Shown here: positions 31,481 to 41,922 of the stretch, piece by piece
Position numbering within the stretch: the stretch's first letter is position 1
Layout: each line of letters starts with the position of its first letter
From: Astrocystis sublimbata
Lineage: Eukaryota; Ascomycota; Sordariomycetes; Xylariales; Xylariaceae
Assembly (NCBI GenBank): GCA_022453515.1
Contig: JAJNNY010000015.1
Coordinates: forward strand, 248,001 to 312,000
Reading direction: 5' to 3'
Length of the DNA stretch: 64,000 nucleotides
Made by a program: the position numbers and the translations under genes
The notes under the pieces: generated by a model
Database searches by the model: none
Told to the model about the DNA's origin: nothing
Seen by the model: only the letters and a program-made list of their open reading frames with translations

Positions 31481-33847
31481 TCAGACCGGCACAAGCCCAG
31501 GCTGGCCACCGTTGTTCGGCTCCATCTTATCCTTATCCGCAGATGCCACCTTCTTGACCGCGGGCTTCTTCTTCCGCTTACCACCGCCGGTGCCCGACAC
31601 AGCCGGCGCATCGCGGATCCAGCGCGCCACCGCCTCGGCGCGCTCCGTGAGAATCGGATATTCCCTGCCGTCGTCGACAGCCCACCTCTTAGGCGCGGCC
31701 TGAGTCGCAGCAGCAGCGGCGTTCGGGCTCGACACCACCTCAGCCTCGGCGCGCTTCTGGCGGGCCAAGATAGCGGCCTTGAAGCTAGCCTCGTCGTTGA
31801 CGCGCTCGTCTTCGAGGGCCTCGATGATGGCCTGGTGTCTTAGGCGTTCCTGGCGCTGCCCGTCTGTCTCCGTCGGGGTCGGCGGGCCTGTGATGGACAG
31901 CGTGCTGACGTTCGGCGAGGAAGCCGAGCCGTTGTGAGCCGAGGGAGGCACGGGCAGCGGAGCGGGCGCGCAGAGGGCTTCCCAGGATGTGCTGAGCTCG
32001 ATCCAGTTCTCCGCCCTACGCAGAACTTCGATCCAGTCCGCACGGGCTGGCGATCGACTCGCTTGAAATACCGGATAGCCATCTGCCAGTCTGGCGAGGC
32101 GGGCTACCATGTACGCGTGGCGTTGGAGCTCTTTCGTGGAGGTCTGAACGAGCGTATGGCATAGTAGCAGTGAGTGTAGTGCATCGGTGAGCAGCGGGTG
32201 GTATGTCACGACTTCGCTCGTCGTTTCTACGGCACTCGCAGGGCTTGTCGCAGACGTCGCACGAACGATGTCCATGGAGGGATACGGAGGGAGATCCGCG
32301 GGTGGCGTTGCTGTGAATAGCGTGGCCAAGGGATAAACGGTGTGCCCAACGGCATCGCCCGTCGGGCTGTTTGGGTCCTGCGCGCCTGACCGCGACTGTC
32401 CGTAGTATCGCTTGCTGCGATGGGTGGCCATGTTCACCTGACGGCTGAAGTCGTCGGATACCTCGATCGGCAGATTGGGCGAATAATGGAATTGTTTGAG
32501 ATACTCCATGTAATCGCGCAAAGCGCGCTTGGCATAGAGTCGCACCGTCTTTCTGCTCTCGACCTGCTTTTTGGTGGGCAATGGTTCCCCAGCCTGAGGC
32601 GGTTTCCCCTGGGACAGACCCTCCCCTTCTTCTGCAGTGCCATTTCCGTTGGCATGACCCTGACCGTTCGCCTTGTCCGTAGGTTCGCCGGCTGGTGTAG
32701 ATGAATGCCTGACTAATGCGGGCTCGACGTGATCGCACGCCAAGGTCAAGTAGCAGCCGGCGCGCTGGAACAACAGCTGGACCTCGGTGCTGCTCGGCTG
32801 GTCTTTCTCGTCAAGGGGCGGGTTGTCGCGACGTCGGCCGGACCTGCGCTCGAGCTGCATAGCTTCGCCCTCATAGGGTTTATGCAGTCGATTCAGGCGA
32901 CAGACGCTCAACGCGGTCGTGAGGTCTTGGGCTGCCCCTTCGTAGTCGTCTTTGAACATGCGCACAATGGCGCGCGTGCGCAGGGGTTCGCAATCGGAGG
33001 GCCTTTGCGCTATGATCATGTCCAGCACGCGCAAGTCTGTACACTCAGCGAGCTGGCGACTCGGAATCTTCTCGTGGAAAAAGTGTACGTAATTCGCATC
33101 GGGGTCGTTCGGGGCGCGCTGCAGGACGAGACCGGCGACGTTCTCCAGCGTCGACGTGGACTGCATGGTGGCGACGCTCGAGGCTATCTCGTCGAGGTGG
33201 TAGGCGCGCGACAGCTTCTGGGTGGCCTGCTCGCGCATGCGATGCCGTCTCTCGGGACTGAGCTTCGCGCCGCCGGCGGTATTCCCAAAGCCCAGCCCCA
33301 GGGCCTGCATCTGATGGGGAGCGCTGCCCAGGAGCGAGTTGGACAGGGCCGACGAGGCAACGCCATTAGCGGCGCGCACGGCCATGTCGGTGGCGCCGTC
33401 GACGAGCTGGCGGATCTTGACGAGGTCGTAGAAGACGGCCGGGTCGACGGGTCGCGGGAGGGGCATGTAGTAGTTCGCGTTCGCAAGCGTCTCGAGCACT
33501 TCGATGGGCAATTGGAGCCAGGGGCCGTGGAAGGAGGAGATATACCGCCAGTGTCTGGTTGTAGATGCATTAGTATATGCTAAGGGGCGCCGTAACTCTT
33601 GCTCTTCGTTTCGTGATCCATCTGTATGCAGTAGGCCAGCACCTCGTCAACGTATGGAACCCCCCTATCTTCTGGTATACACGAGACTTAGACGGTGGAT
33701 TGGGGTTGCAACTCACTTGTTTCGGCAGATCACCAACGCCGAGGGCGCAAGAAAAGAGGCGAGGGCAGCGTCTTTCTTGGGTTTGGGCGCTTGACTTGCC
33801 TCGGCGGCAGAGTCGTCCGCGACGGGTTTCTTGCTCTTCTTGGCCAT
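31481..33847 (-). CDS. Fungal TPR-like cytosolic protein of unknown function (734 aa)
   Basis: Model complement(join(31481..33554, 33717..33847)). The first exon starts MAKKSKKPVADD and joins across a 162-base phase-2 intron to give CRNKHWRYISSFHGPWLQLPIEVLETLAN, a continuous and familiar fungal start. Then come DPAVFYDLVKIRQLVDGATDMAVRAANG and helical pairs such as LRTRAIVRMFKDDYEGAAQDLTTALSVCRLN and LLFQRAGCYLTLACDHVEPAL, which have the TPR look. Further on, KTVRLYAKRALRDYMEYLKQFHYSPNLPIEV repeats the pattern. The last 150 residues are Pro/Ser/Ala-rich with a charged DERVNDEASFKAAILARQKRAEAEVV helix and a Lys-rich end. There is no signal peptide or membrane segment. The family recurs in filamentous fungi without a known role. 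A long antisense frame (32729-33583) is a shadow. Confidence 0.85.
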
Positions 33848-35005
33848 GGCGCATAAGGGCAGTCCGCGACAGTGAGGATCAACTCGGGTGGGAGTGTCGG
33901 GGTATAGTGGATGGAGAGGGAGAGGGAGACGGATCTAGCTGGACATCGAATCGAAGCTGAAGAACTTGTATGGTTAAGTACTTGATGATGATGAGTTGCT
34001 ATTAGCGACTCAAGGCTTTCTCTTGGTAGATCTGCCTGGCTTGTCAATTGATAGGAATATACACAGTCTTAAGCATGGACAATTGAACAATTGCAAGCGT
34101 GGATGGATGGGTATCCTATGAGGCGGGCGGATCGCCGGATATCTAAGTACCCTGGAGAAAAGGAATATGTAGTACAGCGCTGAAAGAGAACGAATTTCAG
34201 CACGCAGCTGGGATCGGGCAAAGAGGGGGATTGCGCGATGTTGCCGGACTCAATTTGGTCACTGCAGCAGCGACTGGCGATTCTTGCGCCGACTGTTTCT
34301 GGAGTCTCAATCTGAGACTTGCACGGAGATTGAAATCGACCTGCCTCTGGCCTACTAAACCACTGTATAATACCGTAGCACTGCCGCCGGGGGTCCTGCA
34401 ACTTATTCCTTATCCTTCTTATCGTTCATGGCGGGACAATCAGTTCTCCCTCAATCATATCAGCACGTGATGGGATCATCCCACCTTCTACTTATGCCAC
34501 CCACCCCTTAATCAGTATGTTACTAGAGGGCCAAGTAACGCAACGAGCTCAGGAGGTGTGACCAGGTCACGTTCAATGTGCGGTCAGGACTTGACGAATT
34601 TTAAGCCTCGGGCCTGCATACGGGAACCCGAAAGTGCCAACCTTTATATACCAGATAAGCCCTAGAGCATTCTAAAGACATTACCAAAGGCCGGGTTGGT
34701 TGGCCTAACGGTGCGAGCGACATATTATCGTTATTGGAGCGAAAGCATCATTATCTGCAGCGTTGGGTCCCGGGGGTTCGATTCCCTCGATGGCCAAAAT
34801 TCTCTTTTTGATTTTACAGAATCAGGGGGTCAGAGTCCGCAATCAGCATGTAGGTAGAAAATAGATGAGTTGGATGAGACAGCAACAACTTCCAACTCAC
34901 TCACATTATCAAGGCTCGTCCTTCTGACTGTCTATATATACCAAAGGTGTGGAGGACATTCGTAATTCAATATAAGGCATACAATACAAGTAAGTAACAC
35001 CCCAA
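33848..35005. other. Intergenic region with a tRNA-like element
   Basis: Upstream of the TPR-like gene and downstream of the M20 peptidase gene. The only structured content is the tRNA-like stretch at 34689-34796. Frames such as 34069-34401 have no motifs. Confidence 0.5.
34689..34796 (+). tRNA. tRNA-like gene or tRNA pseudogene (identity unclear)
   Basis: A perfect B box (GGTTCGATTCC, 34775-34785) forms a five-pair T arm with a seven-base loop, followed by GATGGCC and a discriminator A. The outer GGCC at 34689-34692 pairs with the outer GGCC of that 3' strand. An A-box-like TGGCCTAACGG lies at 34701-34711. The total of 108 bases would need an intron or long variable arm. I could not fold a convincing D arm or anticodon stem, and the inner acceptor pairs mismatch. 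A decayed tRNA or tRNA-derived element is therefore as likely as a working tRNA. Confidence 0.4.
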
Positions 35006-36445
35006 TTAGACCCACGCAGTCTTCTGCTTGATATCCTCCTTCCACTCCCTCTTCACCCTCTCCAGAAGCTCCCCATCTCCCAACACATCAACCGCCACAG
35101 CAGCCATGGCCTTCCCAACCCTTAGACAGTTCTCAAACGCAACCCTGGTCCCCGCCGCCTCCGCAAAATCCGGACTATGCGGCCCAGCACCCCCTTTCCC
35201 CGCCGGGATCGCGAACCCGACATTCAGGCTCGGCATCGCATAGCTGATATTCCCCTGATCCGTGCTCGCCATGGTGCGGCCCTCGATCTCCTCCAGCGCC
35301 GGATTATCAGGAATGGGTTCCTCCGGGCCCAGCCCATTAAAATGCACCCTATACTTATCCGCGAGCAAGCGATTCGGCACATGGTCCATATACGACTGGG
35401 TATGCGTGATGGTGAGGGTCGCCCCCGTAGCGGTAGCGCCCGCCTCGAAGCACGCCTCGACTTTCCTCTTCAGCTCGCCCAGCCTGGCCTGGGTGTCGGC
35501 CCTGACGACGAAATTGCCCGCCGCGTAGGCGTGGATGATGTTTGGCCGCAGCCCGCCGTCGCTGATGTGGCCCTGCACCACGTCGCCCGCCATGGTCTGC
35601 TGCCGCAGCACACTGACGGCGTTGTACGCCGTCACCAGCGCGTCCAGCGCGTTGATGCCCAGCCACGGCGACGCCGCCGCGTGCGCCGCGCGCCCTGCGT
35701 ACTCGGCCCGGAACGCCGTGTAGGCCGACGTGCGCATGTACGCGTGGTTGCGCACGATGCCTGGGTGCGAGAGCAGGTTGATGTCCACCTTATAGTCTTT
35801 GTAGGCGCCTGCTTCGAGGAGCTTGATCTTTCCGCCGCCCCCTATGCGTGTGAATAGTTGTGCTTAGTAAAAGGGGGTCTCTGTCGTGTGGTTGGGACCG
35901 TAGTGGTGGGAGAGCTCACCTTCTTCTGCTGGTGTGCCAAAGAGCACTACTTTGCCCCCTAGCCCGCCCTTCTTGATGATCTCGCCTACTGCTAATCCAC
36001 CTGCCACCGATGCGGTCGCGATCAGGTTATGGCCGCAGGCGTGTCCGATGCCATCTAGCGCATCTGAATGGCCAGTCAGCACACCCCATCCATCCTCACG
36101 ACAGTTCCATAACATACCCATCTCCACGTTGAAAGAGACAACAGGTCCCTTTTTACCGCTGTCATACACAGCAACCCATGCCGTTGCCAGACCGTACGCC
36201 GAGGGAGTGACTTTCCACCCCTGCTTGCTTGACATGAACTTCGTCAACGTCTCATGGGCGATGAACTCCTCGTAGCCCAGCTCCGGGTTGTCGTGGATTG
36301 TCTTGTTCACCTGCCAAAGCTCCTGGGAGATGCTGTCGATGAAGTCGCTGATGTCCCTGAGGTGTCCGGCAGGCTTGCTGGACGCTATATCCGCCACAGC
36401 ATCGTCATGATTGATAAAGACAAAGTCTTCGCCCAGTTCGTCCAT
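35006..36445 (-). CDS. M20 family metallopeptidase / amidohydrolase (M20D2-like)
   Basis: Model complement(join(35006..35841, 35920..36445)), 453 aa. The 78-base phase-1 intron joins GTPAEEG to GGKIKLLEAGAYKD. The family are zinc-dependent cytosolic dipeptidases and amidohydrolases, including aminobenzoyl-glutamate hydrolases. Signatures in order are NPELGYEEFIAHETL, SDALDGIGHACGHNLIATASV (metal-binding HACGH), the GTPAEEGGGGK metal/catalytic Glu pair, GRAAHAAASPWLGINALDAL (dimerisation or lid domain), and GNISYAMPSLNVGFAIP with GPHSPDFAEAAG at the C-terminus. Length and motif order are normal, and no signal peptide is present. Substrate is not predictable; it is closer to the PM20D2 type than to aminoacylase. 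It is a complete, ordinary gene. Confidence 0.9.
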
Positions 36446-36941
36446 TGCGACAACTCTGAATAGAACGTGACGCTAAGTTTGAGACTCTTGATTGGAAATA
36501 ATTGAGATTGTTAGAAGTCCGTAGTGTGCAATTCGAAAGACTGGAAGATACCCCAAAACCCCCATGTCCATTTGCTCAACCCCCACCTCAGCGAACTGGC
36601 AGTGCAACCCCCGCCCGGTACACACATAGAGGCTAAAGTGGTGGTTACCGTTGCGAACCATCCATGATGCTACCGGCGTTAGTTATCCCTGGAATTTGAA
36701 TTCAAAATTCGTACCAATTATAGAATGGGAAATCAAAAATCAATTGCAAAAAAAAAACATGTCCCATTTACTAAGTTTACATATTGGTCATGATATCCTA
36801 TTGCCATACCTAATAACACCGCGCTCCAATCCCTGACTGATACCCAAATAGCAAAACCCCAGCCATGTGCCTATATCCCATCATGTATACCTAACGATAT
36901 GTGTCCTTTTTTCAGACTCGACTGCTGCTTCACAACCTACC
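36446..36941. other. Short intergenic region, no gene seen
   Basis: Lies between the M20 peptidase start and the 3' end of a Zn2Cys6 regulator. It is AT-rich around 36690-36780 with a short A-run, and nothing further is recognised. Confidence 0.55.
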
Positions 36942-37050
36942 TCAAGGCCTTGGGCCACCGACATTCCCCCTCATCATGGCCTCCATATTGACGCCAACCC
37001 ACCTCATATCGCTCCCCATATGGGGCTGCATATTCTGCATATTCTGAAGC

Positions 37051-37091
<41 letters not shown>

Positions 37092-39274
37092 TTGTTGCCG
37101 CATCTGCCGTCTCCTCCGCAACCTCTCCACGACATTCTGCGAAATGACATCGAAGCTGCGCCTTAACGACACCGAATCATCCCACCTCTCGCCATACTTC
37201 GCCAACGTACTCGCCGTGCGCTCCAGACACCCAATACTCCTTTCCAGATTATCATACCCGGCACCCGGCACACGCCTCGGCAGCGGCGGCGGCATGACCT
37301 TGTCCGAGTAATGCGGCGGCGTAACCAGCTGGCCGCCGGGAAACAGCAGGTCCTCGGCGTCGCGCAGCACGGCGACGAGCTGGGACGCCATGAAGAAGAC
37401 GCGCAGCGCGTCGTGGTACGAGCAGAAGAAATTCGCGGTAGGGGTCGTATTCCTCCCTCCACCACCACCTCCACCACTATGCACAATCTCACAAACGCGA
37501 TCGAGATACGCCACAGCGTGTTCGAAGATGAAGACACGATCGTAGTCTGTCAGAGGCGGGCTCTTGGCCGACGGCGAGACGCAGTAGACGAGGCTGTACC
37601 TCAACTCAAGATCGAATAGCTCGCGCACCGCCACGGGAAGCGTGTTGGGCAGCATCTCGTTCCACTCCTGCATCTGGTGGCACATCTGCCAGATGAAGGT
37701 CGCGTCAGGCAGCGGCGTGCTGTCGGATTGTGATAGGAGCTGGTACCAGTGCGATTGCGCGCGGCGTAGCTGGAATAGCAGCAGTGCGGGCTCGCATCCC
37801 GAGAGGATCTGCCCTGTGATCGAGGCCCGCCGGCTGAAGGATTGCGGGCGCGGAAAGGCGACGTTGGCTGCGGCGTCGGTGAAGGAGAAGGCGCGCGTGA
37901 GCACCATGCTGATGGATCTGGCGGTTGTGTCAGTACAGACCGGAACGGCCCGCTAAGTCAGTAGGTTGTGCGTGGTGCTCTTGCTTACCTGTCTAGGGAG
38001 TATACGCAGTAGAATGTCTTCCGCCGCATGTCCAGCAATGACTTGTCGGATAGCTGCTCTGTTGGGGGGTCTTGGTGAAAGCCCATGTCTATGACGGCGC
38101 GGCAGGTGAAGCCGATTAAATGCCAACTATCGAAATGAGCTGGGTCCAATGTTGAGTACTGTGTTAGGAGGATGAGCGATTGTATCTGAGTCGTACAGCC
38201 AGGCATGAGGGCTTGGTCGGCGTGGCTGAGGGCACGTGAGGCGAGGTAGAGCCCATCTATGAAATACTGATCATTCTTGACCTGGCTCTGTGAGCTGGAG
38301 CTGATGGCGAGCACCATATACAGAAGCCAGTAATCACTGTCTCTTATGTAGTGATCTTGGGATGAGTAGAACTGGTCGAGGATACTGTAGAGAGTGGTTT
38401 CGACAAAGGCAGGATAGAGACAGTAGATGTGGTTCATATAGTGCTGGATAAGAGTAATGGCAGTTTGCCTTGATGGCATGCTCCAATTATTGTCTCTTGG
38501 TAATGGGTCGTTCGTAGCGGCAGCTAGCACAAGACGGGCAAATGTCATGTTGCTTGTCGATGGCTCGAAATCTCTTGTAGTCGCATTCACGGAGCTTTGC
38601 TGGAATTAGCATGCAGATGGACATTGAGGGTGGCGGACAACGCACAGAAAACCGAAATCGGACATGAGTGAGTTCACATCCGAATTTTCGCGGTTCCTTG
38701 CTGCTTTCCGATACATCGCAGCCGATATCTTAGCGAGTGAGTCTTTCCGATCAGGTGGAGGTGGAGGAGGAGGCAACGGTTCAGAGGCATGCTGGGCAAG
38801 CGATGCCTTTCTGGCACGCGCAAAAGCCAGGCGCCTCTCCATCTTCTCTATCCGAAGCTCGAGTGCGGCCACATAGCTGCGAAGACAGTTAGTTCAGTTA
38901 TAAATATAATGACAACATCTTTGTATGTCGGGTCAGCACTCATCTCACCTTCGCTCTTTACCCCGGGCAAACTGATCATTCGCCGCTGAACACTCATTTT
39001 CCCGGCCAGCCTTCTCGCAAGCCGTGCATGCTGGTAATTTGCCGTCACACTACGGGCTGAGATCAGGATCCAGAGAACATGACATGACCAGAATGGCTTC
39101 AAAGACGAACCTTGACTTTGGCGGATCGACCTTTGCACAGCTGGTCAGTTGAGAGTCGCTAGGAGTCGTGATGGGCCGCGTAATCGGGAAAAAGTGGTAC
39201 TTACAACGGGAGCAAGCCGACACTGGACGGGACACCCGCAGCAGCGGGTTATCCGAGAAGCTTGACCGCGGCAT
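36942..39274 (-). CDS. Zn2Cys6 fungal-specific transcription factor with a 20-base micro-exon
   Basis: Model complement(join(36942..37917, 37989..38594, 38646..38876, 38949..39049, 39111..39130, 39205..39274)), 667 aa, six exons. The zinc cluster is split over three exons: C21-x2-C24-x6-C31-x6-C38-x2-C41-x8-C50 (CSRCRSAKVKCDGKLPAC...). Its RSAKVK part comes from a 20-base exon. A coiled-coil dimer region follows (YVAALELRIEKMERRLAFARARKASL), then a Pro run, then MSDFGFLSVNATTRDFEPS made by an intron with an AAG acceptor. The middle homology region has IQHYMNHIYCLYPAFVETTLYSILDQFY and FTCRAVIDMGFHQD. RKTFYCVYSLDRSISMVLTRAFSF is also formed across a splice. The C-terminus carries poly-Gln. It is probably a nuclear DNA-binding regulator; its targets are unknown. 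Confidence 0.9.
37052..37098 (-). repeat. CAG/CTG trinucleotide repeat encoding poly-Gln
   Basis: A nearly pure CTG run on the plus strand, ending in TTG units, encodes 15 consecutive Gln in the Zn2Cys6 regulator's C-terminal part. It is a likely length-variable site. Confidence 0.95.
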
Positions 39275-41922
39275 GATGCACAGGGGTGAGAAGCAGCAAG
39301 CACACTGTGTATCTTTGTAATCGCAATAGCAGCAACCAAGTTAGTTGTATAGTTCGCAAAGTTGCTTTTAGGTCACAGAAGCTCGACTTCGTTCGCCGTC
39401 TGGTTATGATGACGGTAAGCTGTAAAGCTACGAATATCTAGTGCCTGCGAACAAGCACAGCATGCACATCTGGGCAGTGAGACAATCGCTTGCCCCGCCA
39501 AAGCACGGTCTTGCTAGGTTGTAAGGCTTGGCGCATGTGTTAGCTCGACGCGGGCCGAGATGTAGGTCAGTGTCTGATGTGGTTTTTTGATGTGGTTATC
39601 TGCTGCTGTGGCTGAAGTTGATAGTGAACGATGGGCGGGAGCTCTCAAAGGCGATTGTATAAAACCGGATAAGTTACGTTGCGAGCCTCTTGTTGTCTGT
39701 AACGAGCTCTTGACTAGGAACACTTGGAGGTAAAGTGATAGGATGGACCTTGAAGAGGCGAGAATGAGTTGCGGGGTCTGGTATTGTCCTCCACTTCGCA
39801 AGGGCTTACCTAAGTATCTATCTTTGAACGAACCCCCCCTTTTCTCACCAGTCAAAAGGCTATAAAACCTGGCCTAGCTAGGTACACTACACAGATACTA
39901 CCTATTCACCTGGAGACAAGTACCCGTCGGGAGTGGGGGTTAGGTAACATTGGAGAGAGTGGTGAAACTGAACAGGGCTAGTTGTTCTCGAACCTCATGT
40001 TTGTTCTATTTTCGTAAAACACGCGGATTTTATTCATGCAGTGGCGATCTCAGCATACAGACGAGAACACACACCGGGATCCTGGGAGTTTATCATTGTA
40101 GTCAGCGGTCGTTGCCTTGCTTAACCGGCGCTTGGCTAAGCTCGACCAGCTCGCCAGGCACGCGAAGTCGCAAGGGTCCTGGCAAGGGGCCAAGCTGCAT
40201 TATGCCGCTAATTATGATCACCTAGTTGAGGTACTTGAGTTAGGGCTGCCAGGGCGTTTTCATCATAAGACAGATGCAGGTTCAAAACGCTCAGGCGCGC
40301 TCCCTATGATTAGAGCTCAAAGGTGCCCTCATGCAGTGGCCTTATCAACATGCTGAAATATTGATATCGGACAATTTGATCCAGTGCATCCCCTGCCTCG
40401 CTTGCCTGCCTGTGCTGTGACATGTGAACGCCTTGACGTTTGCCCAGACGTTCTTGAACAAAACTTACCTAGCACCTAATGACGCACGTCAGAATAGCGT
40501 CAGCAGTACTACCTGCTTAGGGTATAACAAGGTTTCATAATACTCATGCAGCAGGCTACAGCCTGTTGAAACGAACCGCTATGGCCATATCAAAATATCA
40601 CTGCCGTTAGGGCAGGAGTTGGGGTGAGCATCCTCCTGCTTCTTGTTTCTTAGTGTAGTTCACTAGATGGAATGCCCATTTCAACCAATTGTCTTGTTGA
40701 GCTACAATATGTCGCAAACAAAACCCAGCTCTAGATTCTTTTGTTTCGGGACAGGTAGATCAATCTCTCGTTTCACCAGGGAAGAGTACCTATACTCGGA
40801 CACTCGGGGTTCGGTTCACGGCAGCAAGACTGCAATACCGCCCCGTCGAGACCAGGCCAGTCGAACAAATAGTATCCAAGCGAATGGAACGATGACACGA
40901 GCGTGGGTACCGGTGTTTCGGCATCAGGCCAGCGCCAAGCGGTGTCAGAATTGTTGATCTGGTCCCGACCGGGACAACTCCCATGTCCTCTATGGTGACC
41001 TTGAGTATGTGGGAAATTTCACGCGATGAGATAAATAAGTTTCGCGCCGCTTACGTACGTCTTCACCGTCTGAATAGCACACTATCCCGCCAACCTGTAC
41101 CAAGACTACGATCGCTTACTCTTTTCACCCAGCGATTATGCTAAGGTTCCCCGCAGCTATACTAGCTCAGGTAGGGCTTACATACATGTAGACAATTTCC
41201 CTTGCCATTAAATCCCTTTGTATTGAACAATAGTCGATACCGCCTTTCCACTTGTAGCCGTCCGAGACACCCAGGATTGTTCGCCACGTGGAAATCGAGT
41301 CTGAAGGAAGAGGGAAGAGGCTGAGGGGCTATTCGTACACTTGGAGCCCCTGGAATCCCGCATGCAGTCTATAATGACCCTTTAGGAGCTGGGAAATCCC
41401 AAGTTTACCTAACCTTAGCCCCCAAGAACCATCGAAACACCATCAAGGAGGAGTTAAGAATACAACCTCTACTTTGTATAGGGCCAATCAACGCTCTCGA
41501 CCTGCTGACATAGCTGACTGCCCGAGCTCCCAAGTGCCCGCGACCGGTCCATCTACTAAAGTAGAGCAGTTTTGGGGATCTAGCGCCTTTCGTATACTCG
41601 GACAATGATATCACAGCCTTATTGACGACCGAGGTCTTATGAGCGGATGAACAGCATAAGACTTATCCTCTGATGTGTTGACGGCCTGCGGACGAGACAG
41701 TATGATTGCGCAGCGATTTGGTTTGGCGAACTAGCACCCCTGTGATCGTTTACGACGGCGGCGAACGCCCCCGCGAAACCCGCCGACAGGGCTCGAGGAT
41801 CCCCGCGACGCTGTGCGACCGAGCGACGACAGAAGGCCCCCGCGTGCGTGCGAGGCTAGGTTCCCGAACAGTCTCATCGACACCATCACGAGAGCCGAGA
41901 GAGACCAAAATCAATCTACCGA
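39275..41922. other. Divergent region between two Zn2Cys6 regulator genes
   Basis: About 2.6 kb between two start codons facing apart. It contains TAGGTA half-sites near 39808-39885 and several short frames (such as 40117-40356) with no recognised domain. It should contain both promoters and possibly decayed sequence. Confidence 0.45.

Noticed and set aside
32729..33583. Plus-strand open frame of 284 codons
   Set aside because: Entirely antisense to the TPR-like coding exon and rich in shadow composition; no motif.
40117..40356. Frame reading LNRRLAKLDQLARHAKSQ
   Set aside because: No recognised domain; short and isolated between two promoters.
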